Source of the DNA: CAWAQA01 sp963784065
Lineage (GTDB): Bacteria; Acidobacteriota; Vicinamibacteria; Vicinamibacterales; UBA2999
Direction of reading: 5' to 3'
Assembly: GCA_963784065.1 (NCBI GenBank)
Contig: CAWAQA010000010.1
Location: 62,001-126,000, forward strand
Length of the DNA stretch: 64,000 nt
The notes beneath the pieces are model-generated. The model was given only the letters and a program-made list of their open reading frames with translations. It had not been told where the DNA came from and did not search any database. The position numbers and the translations under genes were made by a program. This document shows positions 54,544 to 64,000 of the stretch, piece by piece. The stretch's first letter is position 1. Every line of letters starts with the position of its first letter.

Positions 54544-57210
54544 CTAGAAGCCGCACACGTCGCTGCTCGTGCCGCCGGCCGCCGGGATGTACGCCTTCAG
54601 CACGTAGTCCATCACCATGCGATCGGCGCTGAACCGCCAGCCGAGCGTCCGGATCGCGCGCTTCATGCGGACGATCCACTCGCGCGGCAGGCCGTCGCGA
54701 TCGCGGTCGTAGTAGAGCGGCACGACCTGGGTGCGCAGCGTCGACGCCAGCGCGCCTGCGTCCCGGGCGTCGTGGACGTCGGTTGACGAATGCGTCTCGC
54801 CGCGGCCGATCGCGAAGCCGTTCAGGCCGTCATAGGCCTCGGCCCACCAGCCGTCGAGCACCGACAGGTTGAGGCCGCCATTGAGGACGACTTTCTGACC
54901 GCTCGTGCCGCACGCCTCCAGCGGGCGGCGCGGGTTGTTGAGCCACACGTCCACGCCTTGCACGAGATGCCGGCCGACGTCGATGTCGTAATCCTCGACG
55001 AAGACGATCTTCCCCAGGAAGCGCGGATCGCGCGTCAGGCGCGCGACCTGCTGGAGCACGGTCTTGCCGGGGATGTCCAGCGGGTGCGACTTGCCGGCGA
55101 AGATCAGCTGCACCGGCCTGCGCGGATCGTTGACGAGGACGCTCAGCGCCTCGAGATCCTGCAGCAGCAGGTTCGCGCGCTTGTAGGTGGCGAACCGGCG
55201 AGCGAACCCGATGGTCAGCGCGTCGGGGCTCAACAGCGCGCCGCATCTGCGCCACCACCGCCGGCGGCTCGCCGCGGCGTTCCGCCTGCTGCACCGCGCG
55301 GCGCCGTGACCTCGGCGATGAGGCGCGTCTTCAGCGTCTGATGCGCCTCCCACAGCTCTCCGTCGTCGACGCGCTCGATCGCCTCCCACAGCGTGTCGCC
55401 GCCTCGTTCGGCCCAGCCGGCTCCGAGGTGACGGTCGTAGACGAGGCGCATCTGCGGCGCGAGCCACGTATTGACGTGCACGCCATTGGTGATGTGGCCG
55501 ATGGGCACGAGCTCCTCCCGCGAGGCGGAATAGAGCGGCTTCCACATCGCGCGCGACACGTTGCCGTGCAGCGACGACACGGCGTTGGCGCGATGGCAGA
55601 CCTTGAGCGCGAGCACGGTCATGCAGAAGTCCTCGCCGTGGTTGCGCGGATCGACGCGCCCGAGAGCCGAGGAACTCGTCGTGCGACAGCCCGAGCGCAT
55701 CGCGCAGCCGGACCGAGGTGCTCCTCGATGAGCGGCGCGGCGAACCGGTCGTGTCCCGCCGGCACCGGCGTGTGCGTCGTGAACACGACCTGCGCGCCGA
55801 CGCGGCGCATGGCCTCGTCCGCGCCAATCCCCTCGACCTCCATCCGCCGCCGCACGAGCTCGAGCGTCGCAAAGGCGCTGTGCCCCTCGTTCAGATGCAC
55901 GACGCCGGGTGAAATCCCGAGCGCCGCCAGCGCGCGCACGCCGCCGATGCCGAGCAGCAGCTCCTGGCGGATGCGCACACGCTGGTCGCCGCCGTAGAGG
56001 CGCGCGGTCAGCTCCCGATCCTCCGGGCTGTTGCCGCCGACGTTGGAATCGAGGAGGAGAAGCATGTTGCGTCCGACGGCAATCCGCCACACGCGCGCGA
56101 CGATGCGGCCGGTGCGCGTCTCGATCTCGACGGTCACCGGCACACCGTCGTGGGTGGCCGGCTCGATCGGCAGCAGCCGGTGGTCGACGTCGATGTACTC
56201 CTCGTGCTGCACGCCATCGCGGTCGAGCCGCTGCCTGAAATAGCCCTGGTCGTAATAGAGCCCGATCCCGACGAGCGGGACGCCGAGGTCCGACGCGCTC
56301 TTGAGATGGTCGCCGGCGAGGATGCCGAGGCCGCCGGAATAGATCGGCATCGACTCGTGCAGGCCGAACTCGGCGGAGAAATACGCCACCGGCCGCGCGC
56401 AGAGCACGCTGGCGTGGCGGCTTCCCCAGGTGTGCTTCGAGGTCGAGGTACTCCTGCAGCCGCCGGTACGCGTGGTTGATGCGGCTGTGGAGCGCGAGGT
56501 GCGACGCGCGCAGCTCGAGCTGGTCGATCGGGGTCCGCTGCAGCAGCGCGATCGGATTGTGGTCGCACTCCCGCCAGAGGACGGGATCGAGGTCGCGAAA
56601 CAGGCTCACGCTCTCGTCGTCCCAGCTCCACCAGAGATTGCGCGCGATCGCGGCGAGGCGCTGGTGCACCGGCGCGACGAACTGTCCCACGGCGCGCGCC
56701 TCGCTGACGATCGGCGCCACCTGCGCGCCGGCGGCGGCCAGCAGACGCCACGTCGGCGTCGCCGAAGGTGCGCGCTTCCGCCGTCTGCACCACGAGCACG
56801 CCCTGCAGCACGCCACGGTCCATCACCGGCACGCCGAGGAAGGTGCGGAACGGATCCTCTCCCGCGTCCTGGAAGTACTTGAACCGCGGATGCGTGGTCG
56901 TGTCGTGCACGACCACGGCCCGCACCTGCTCGGCGACGAGGCCGACGAGCCCTTCGGTGAGCCGCATGCGTACGCGGCCCACGCTCTCGGCCCGCAACCC
57001 GATCGTGGCCGCGAGCACGAGATTCGCGCGATCGGGCTCGAGCAGGTAGACGGAGCACACGTCGGTCGCGAACCGGCGCTGAATCAGGTTGACGACGTTG
57101 GTGAGCGTCTCGGTCGGGTTGCCGCTGCGCGAGACGAGATCGCCGAGCTCGTCGAGCGTCCAGAGAAGCGATGATGGTTCGTCGCTGGTAGCGAGGTGGT
57201 CGACGTTCAC
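54544..57210 (-). CDS. glgP: GAF-domain alpha-glucan phosphorylase fusion, several frameshifts
   Basis: ~885 residues. GCGGAGGCCAC precedes GTG 57210. Residues ~10-165 are a GAF domain of the PtsP type: TLTNVVNLIQRRFATDVCSV, YLLEPDRANLVLAATIGLRA, EGLVGLVAEQVRAVVVHD and FRTFLGVPVMDRGVLQGVLV. The rest is an alpha-glucan phosphorylase: IARNLWWSWDDESVSLFRDL, YFSAEFGLHESMPIYSGGLG, ILAGDHLKSASDLGVPLVGI, VVHLNEGHSAFATLELVRRR, IGHITNGVHVNTW, IGFARRFATYKRANLLLQDL, and the PLP lysine in ACGTSGQKVVLNGGLNLSVL. Releases glucose 1-phosphate from alpha-glucans. At least five shifts between 55260 and 56760. A GAF sensor in the same chain suggests allosteric control by a small ligand. Confidence 0.85.
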
Positions 57211-57475
57211 GTGGCCTCCGCGAGTGTTAAGAGTCCGCAGACGTAGCAAGATCACTGCCCGCCGAAGCGGCGGCCCTTTGGCGGCCGTTCGCGCGCGCGT
57301 GCAGCGTCGAATCCGACCATCTTGTAGCTCGACGATCGTCGCACCTACATCCGTGTCGCGATGCCCACCTCGCGGTCGACTCCCTCGATCCCCGGTCAAC
57401 TCACGGCAAGCACACGGGATACGCGCCGCCGCGCCGCCGCCGGCGCGCTGGCGTGCAGGTTGCTCTCTGCCCGGC
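57211..57475. other. 265-bp divergent region
   Basis: Between the phosphorylase start and the small ORF at 57476. It should hold two divergent promoters; I see no clear boxes and no repeat copies. Confidence 0.4.
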
Positions 57476-57673
57476 ATGAGTTTCTCCAGAGTCGTCGACC
57501 GCGTGCGATCCGAGTTCATCGAGATGCCCGGCCTCGAGCTGTCCATGCCGCAGGCGGTGCGGCTCTGGAGCCTTGGCGTCGATGATTGCCGTTCCGTGAT
57601 TGATGCGCTCGTGGATGCAGGATTCCTGCGCTGGACGGGCCGGCGCACGGTCGTGCGGACGGGGCGTAATACC
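57476..57673 (+). CDS. Small uncharacterised winged-helix-like protein, 3' end uncertain
   Basis: ATG 57476 opens SFSRVVDRVRSEFIEMPGLE, LSMPQAVRLWSLGVDDCRSV and IDALVDAGFLRWTGRRTVVR, ~66 residues that look like the short acidobacterial protein with a helix-turn-helix (EMPGLxLTxxQAxRLW...LV.AGFL). The frame stays open past this point into the next gene, so an indel near 57650 probably hides the true stop. Possibly a DNA-binding or adaptor protein; no firm evidence. Confidence 0.4.
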
Positions 57674-57770
57674 GGCGTTCACGGAGGATCGGCAGCCGTC
57701 ACACATTACTGTCGGGGTACTGGCGGAGCGCGACAAATCTGTCCGCTTCGGTCCCGGCGAGTAGCGCGCC

Positions 57771-59280
57771 GTGGCCTCCGTCTCCCAGCTGCGGCTCGTG
57801 TCCGGGTCCGAGCCGGTCGAACGGCCGGCGGTCCTGCCGGGTGCGCTGTTCTCCAGGTACCAGCTCGATCGCCGCCTACGACGAGATGTTCGAGGGCGCG
57901 GGCCGGCTGCGGCCGCATTACCACGCGCTGCTCGAGGAGCTGGCGCCGGTGTCGCTCGACGAGCTGCGGCGGCGGCAGACGGAAGCGGACCGGGCGTTCC
58001 TGACCCAGGGCATCACCTTCACCGTCTACGGCGACGAGCAGGGAACCGAGCGGATCTTCCCGTTCGACCTGCTGCCGCGGATCGTGACGGCGCGGGAATG
58101 GGAGACGCTCGAGCGCGGTCTGACCCAGCGGCTCACGGCGATCAACCTGTTCCTCAAGGACATCTATCACGAGGGGCGGATCCTCGCCGAGGGCATCGTG
58201 CCGCGCGAGCTGGTCTACAGCTGCCGCCACTACCGCCGCGAGATGCGCGGCGTCCGCGTGCATCGCGACACCTACGTGTCGGTGTCGGGCACCGATCTCG
58301 TGCGCCTCGAGGACGGCCAGCTTCGTCGTGCTCGAGGACAACCTGCGCGTGCCGAGCGGCGTCTCCTACATGCTGGCCAACCGCGAGGTCACCAAGCGGG
58401 TCTTCCCGAGGCTCTTCAACCGCTACAACGTCCGTCCGATCGCGCAGCTACGGCCAGGCGCTGCTCGCCACGCTGCGGGCGCTGGCGCCGAACGACCGCG
58501 TCGATCCGACCATCGTCGTGCTGACGCCCGGCGTCGGCAACTCCGCCTACTTCGAGCATGCGTTTCTCGCCCGCGAGATGGGCATTCCGCTCGTCGAGGG
58601 GCGCGACCTTCTGGTGCACGACACGATCGTCTACATGCGCACGACGTCGGGCCTGCGCCGCGTCGACGTGATCTACCGGCGTGTGGACGACGACTTCCTC
58701 GATCCGCTGGCGTTCCGGGCCGACTCGCACCTTGGCGTCGCCGGGCTGCTCAACGCCTATCGCGCCGGCAACGTGTCGATCGCCAACGCCATCGGGACCG
58801 GCATCGCCGACGACAAGGCCCTGTACGCGTACATTCCGGCGATCATCCGGTTCTACCTGTCGGAGGAGCCGATCCTGCCGAACGTGGAGACCTTTCTGCT
58901 GCAGCAACCTGTCGGATCGAAAGTACGTGCTCGAGAACCTCGACAGCCTCGTCGTGAAGGCCGTCGGCGAATCTGGCGGCTACGGCATGCTGGTCGGCCC
59001 GCACAGCACCGCGGCGCAGCGCGAGGAGTTCGGCCGTCTCATCCGCGCCGACCCGCGCAACTTCATCGCCCAGCCGACGCTCGCGCTGTCGCGCGCCGCC
59101 TGCTTCGTCGAAGACGGGATCGAGCCGCGCCACGTCGACCTGCGGCCCTACGTCCTCTACGGCGATCGGGTGACGATCGTGCCGGGCGGCCTGACCCGCG
59201 TCGCGCTGCGCAAGGGTTCGCTGGTCGTCAACTCGTCGCAGGGCGGAGGCAGCAAGGACACCTGGGTCCTGCTGGACTGA
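57771..59280 (+). CDS. Circularly permuted type-2 ATP-grasp protein, several frameshifts
   Basis: ~500 residues after repair. First frame MASVSQLRLVSGSEPVERPA; main blocks AAYDEMFEGAGRLRPHYHAL, TFTVYGDEQGTERIFPFDLL, PRIVTAREWETLERGLTQRL, TAINLFLKDIYHEGRILAEG, YSCRHYRREMRGVRVHRDTY, VVLEDNLRVPSGVSYMLANR, VLTPGVGNSAYFEHAFLARE, GIPLVEGRDLLVHDTIVYMR, YIPAIIRFYLSEEPILPNVE, VLENLDSLVVKAVGESGGYG and VVNSSQGGGSKDTWVLLD. Shifts near 57860, 58325, 58446 and 58915. An amide- or ester-forming ligase by fold; the native substrate is unknown. Followed at 3 bp by the alpha-E gene, one operon. Confidence 0.85.
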
Positions 59281-59283
59281 CCG

Positions 59284-60242
59284 ATGCTGCTCTCGCGCGT
59301 GGCAGACGCGCTCTACTGGATCGGCCGCTACCTGGAGCGGGCGGAACACACCGCACGCCTCATCGACGTCGCGGTGGATCTCGGCCTCGACCGGGCGTCC
59401 GCCGTCGAGGCGCCCGCGATCGAGCGGTCTGTACGGCAGCCTCGGCCTGCCGGCCGACGATGCCGCCGGTCCGCTGTCGCGGCTGAACGACGCGCTGTTC
59501 GACCCGTCGAACGGCACGTCGGTAGCGGCCTGCGTGATCGCGGCGCGCGAGAATGCCCGCCAGGTCCGCGAGGAGATCAGCTCCGAGATGTGGGAGCAGA
59601 TCAATGCGCTGTACCTGCGCGTCAGGCAGATTCGCACCGACGCGTCGTGGGCCGGCCGGACGCACTACGTGTCACGCTCGATCATCGAAGGGGTGCACCT
59701 CTTCCAGGGCATCACCGACGCGACGATGGGCCATGGCGAGGGGTGGCAGTACCTCCGGGCCGGCCGCTTCCTCGAGCGCGCGGCGTCGACGGCGATGCTG
59801 CTCGACGCCTTCCTGGACGATGAGTCGCTTCCGGCGGCCATCCCGCCGCCGCTGGATCAGGCGGACTGGGTCGCGCTGCTGCGGTCGTGCTCGGCGCTCG
59901 AAGGGTACTGCCGGCACTACACTGCCGACGTGCGGCCGGAACGGGTCACCGAGTTCCTGCTGCTCGATGCGGAGTGCCCGCGTTCCATCCGTTTCGCGGC
60001 CACGCGTGTCGAGGGCGCCTTGCGCGCGCTGGCGCGGCATACGGGACAGGCCGGCCGGCGCCCGCGCGGAGCGGCTGTCGGGCCGGCTGCGTGCGTCGCT
60101 CGACTATGCGCAGGTGGACGAGATCCTTGCCGAGGATCCGCACGCGTACCTGGCCGGCGTCAGCGGCCAGTGCGAGCACATTCACTCGGCCTTGTACCAG
60201 AGTTACATGTCGTACCCGATCGAGTCCGCACTGCCCGCGTAG
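59284..60242 (+). CDS. Alpha-E domain protein (DUF403), two frameshifts
   Basis: ~317 residues. ATG 59284 begins LLSRVADALYWIGRYLERAE, HTARLIDVAVDLGLDR; after a shift near 59427 the frame reads YGSLGLPADDAAGPLSRLND, REEISSEMWEQINALYLRVR, SRSIIEGVHLFQGITDATMG, WQYLRAGRFLERAASTAMLL, YCRHYTADVRPERVTEFLLL; a second shift near 60065 leads to LRASLDYAQVDEILAEDPHA and YLAGVSGQCEHIHSALYQSY, stop 60242. All-alpha protein that accompanies permuted ATP-grasp and transglutaminase genes throughout bacteria. Confidence 0.85.
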
Positions 60243-60284
60243 CGGCGCCGTGCCGGGCTGATTGTCGTATTCATCGGAACCTTC

Positions 60285-61276
<992 letters not shown>

Positions 61277-61461
61277 GTTCGAAGCACCCTCCCCGACTGG
61301 ACCGCACCGATTGTTTCTCCGTCGGTACGCAGGCCGTCCTGCCCTGGTGGCTCACGCCTGAGCCTGGCGGCGGCCGGGATTCGGCCGGTCCAGGTGAATA
61401 TCGGCCCAACGCTGTTCAACCCGCCGGGCCTCGACGTTGATACAGGCAAGGAACAGCTCTG
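61277..61461. other. 185-bp stretch with an open frame ending at the patatin ATG
   Basis: The frame directly following the transglutaminase stop has no stop until TGA 61460-61462, which overlaps ATG 61462 (TGATG). Its end reads GIRPVQVNIGPTLFNPPGLD and DVDTGKEQL. There is no good start codon or RBS, so it may be the 3' end of a gene broken by an indel, or chance. Confidence 0.3.
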
Positions 61462-62682
61462 ATGCCACCCCCCTTGCACGCGTGCGAGACGAGCGACCCG
61501 AACCTTGCGTTCGTGTTGACGGGCGGTGGCGCCCGCGCAGCCTACCAGGTGGGCGTCCTGCGCCATCTTGCGACCCGTCATCCCGACGTCGTGCCCGGGA
61601 TCTTCACCGGTGTCTCCGCCGGCGGCATGATTGCGATGCACCTCGCATCGCGGACCGGCCGGTTCGGGGACTCGGTCGCCCGGCTGACCGAAATCTGGCA
61701 GAACCTCCGGACACACAACGTGTGTCGTCTCGATCCGGTCGATCTGGCGTCGTGGCTCACGCGCTGGGGTCGCCGCCTCGTCGCTCGCGGCACCTGCGAA
61801 ACGGCTCGCGGGCGCAGCCTTGCCCACACCGAGCCGCTGCGGCAGCTTCTGACCGACACGCTCGGGGCCGACGCCGAGGGCATGTTCCAACGCATCACGC
61901 GCAACCTGCAGGCCGGTGTCGTCCGCTCGATTGCGCTCACCGCCTCGAGCTACATGACCGGACAGTCGATGACGTGGCTGCAGACGCCGGGCCGATTCGG
62001 GGCCCTCGTCGGCGATAGCGCGCGCGAAGAACGCATCGACGGCAGCCTGCGCGTGGATCATGTGCTCGCCTCGGGCGCGCTTCCCTTCATCTTTCCCGCC
62101 GTCGAGATCGACGGCGCCTGGTATGGCGATGGCGGCATGCGTCTGACCGCGCCGCTTTCGCCGGCGATCCACCTGGGCGCGCGGAAGATCATTGCGGTGT
62201 CCACCCGGCATTCGCGACCGCAAGACGGCATGAGCCCGCCGGAGGTGACGGGCCATCCCCAGCCCGGCCAGGTCGCCGGGGCGTTGCTGAATGCCATCTT
62301 CCTCGACCTGCTCGATGCCGACGCGTCGCGGGTCCAGCAGTTCAACGCGCTGATCGACCGGCTGCCTGCCGGCGGCAGGGGAGACCTGCAGCAGGTAGAC
62401 GTGCTGGTGTTGCGGCCGTCGCAGGATCTCGGCCGGCTGGCGAACAACTTCGAAGCGGAGCTGCCGCGCGGCTTCCGGTTCCTCCTGCGGGGTCTCGGCA
62501 GCCGCGAGACGCGCTCGAACGACCTGCTGAGCCTGCTGATGTTCCAGCGCGACTACATCTCACGACTCATCGATCTCGGCGAGGCCGACGCCCGCGCCCG
62601 CGGCTCCGAGATCGCCGCGTTCCTGCAGCCGGCTGGTCGGGCGCGAGCGTCCACGTCCGGTCCTCGTTGCGAAACCGCCTGA
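61462..62682 (+). CDS. Patatin-like phospholipase
   Basis: 406 residues, intact. Oxyanion glycine loop LTGGGARAAYQVGVL, nucleophile Ser in FTGVSAGGM (G-x-S-x-G), catalytic Asp in YGDGGMR. Acyl hydrolase acting on membrane or storage lipids; no signal peptide, so cytoplasmic or a membrane surface. CAAGGAACAGCTCTG precedes ATG 61462. C-terminal part FEAELPRGFRFLLRGLGSRE and LLMFQRDYISRLIDLGEADA fits the RssA-like long form. Downstream end lies ~100 bp before the next repeats. Confidence 0.85.
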   Translation: MPPPLHACETSDPNLAFVLTGGGARAAYQVGVLRHLATRHPDVVPGIFTGVSAGGMIAMHLASRTGRFGDSVARLTEIWQNLRTHNVCRLDPVDLASWLTRWGRRLVARGTCETARGRSLAHTEPLRQLLTDTLGADAEGMFQRITRNLQAGVVRSIALTASSYMTGQSMTWLQTPGRFGALVGDSAREERIDGSLRVDHVLASGALPFIFPAVEIDGAWYGDGGMRLTAPLSPAIHLGARKIIAVSTRHSRPQDGMSPPEVTGHPQPGQVAGALLNAIFLDLLDADASRVQQFNALIDRLPAGGRGDLQQVDVLVLRPSQDLGRLANNFEAELPRGFRFLLRGLGSRETRSNDLLSLLMFQRDYISRLIDLGEADARARGSEIAAFLQPAGRARASTSGPRCETA

Positions 62683-63060
62683 CACGCCCTCGCGCTTCGG
62701 CCAGAGCCGGCGCAACTGGTACCACGACACGTCCGCGGTGCCGGTCCTCGCCGGCTGACGCGCGTCCGCACGCCATTCGAGTTCCCTTTCTCTTCCGGCT
62801 GAAGCCGGAAGCCACGCCACATGCTGCTCCACCACGCCATGTTGTGGCTTTCGCCTTCAGGCGGAAGATCCACCGGGTGAGGCCGACCTGAAGGTCGGCC
62901 TCTACGAACACAAGACGCCCCGGCGGACCTGAAGGTCCGCCTCTACGAATACAAAAAGGCGCCGCGCGCGCACAGGCCTGACGGGCATGTTCGGAACCTG
63001 CGGCCTCTCCGTTATTCCCAGATAACAACGCGCTGAATACTCAGCCGAACGGATTCAACG
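62683..63060. repeat. 378-bp region with four palindromic repeats ahead of the PKS gene
   Basis: CTTCCGGCTGAAGCCGGAAGCCACG at 62793-62817, CTTTCGCCTTCAGGCGGAAG at 62847-62866, GAGGCCGACCTGAAGGTCGGCCTCTACGAA at 62880-62909 and GGCGGACCTGAAGGTCCGCCTCTACGAA at 62922-62949: one each of the stem types. No gene and no clear promoter seen. Confidence 0.85.

Positions 63061-64000
<940 letters not shown>

Overview
The window is GC-rich and reads as soil or freshwater Acidobacteriota, most likely class Vicinamibacteria. That placement is inferred from gene content: several DUF6152 proteins, quinoprotein dehydrogenases paired with cytochromes c, MBL hydrolases fused to a lipoprotein-like domain, carboxypeptidase-regulatory-domain TonB receptors, and families of GC hairpin repeats. 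I see no rRNA, tRNA or CRISPR.

Layout. 1-10.9 kb: PepSY protein, DUF4198, two MBL hydrolases (one frameshifted), DUF4399, a TauD-type dioxygenase, a glucose/sorbosone-type dehydrogenase, a tandem ABM protein and the first of three paralogous secreted proteins. 10.9-12.4 kb: an IS4-type element inserted in a palindromic repeat. 12.6-24.1 kb: a broken and an intact TonB receptor, SMP-30, haloacid dehalogenase, a DUF6152 pair, an NHL propeller, then a 112-bp tandem array. 24.1-36 kb: runs of secreted proteins in which DUF6152 genes recur beside a second secreted protein, a reaction-centre-type dihaem cytochrome and more MBL proteins. 36-44 kb: two quinoprotein dehydrogenases, a cytochrome c, PPK2 and two NHL propellers. 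44-54 kb: MsrB, IorAB-type molybdenum hydroxylase, two more members of the paralogous family, a dehydrogenase/cytochrome pair, VOC, cupin and SEC-C proteins. 54.5-62.7 kb: GAF-glucan phosphorylase, then the ATP-grasp/alpha-E/transglutaminase set and a patatin. 63 kb to the edge: start of a polyketide synthase.

Most products carry Sec, Tat or lipoprotein signals, so the theme is periplasmic and outer-membrane oxidation chemistry: TonB uptake, PQQ- and molybdenum-dependent oxidation feeding cytochromes c, and hydrolases and propeller lyases. Substrates cannot be read from the sequence.

Two cautions. About 25 genes carry one or more single-base frameshifts, including conserved genes such as msrB, ppk2 and the phosphorylase. 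These are probably sequencing errors, so I annotate each broken gene as one locus. Many intergenic gaps are filled with palindromic repeats that create false ORFs and extend real ones.
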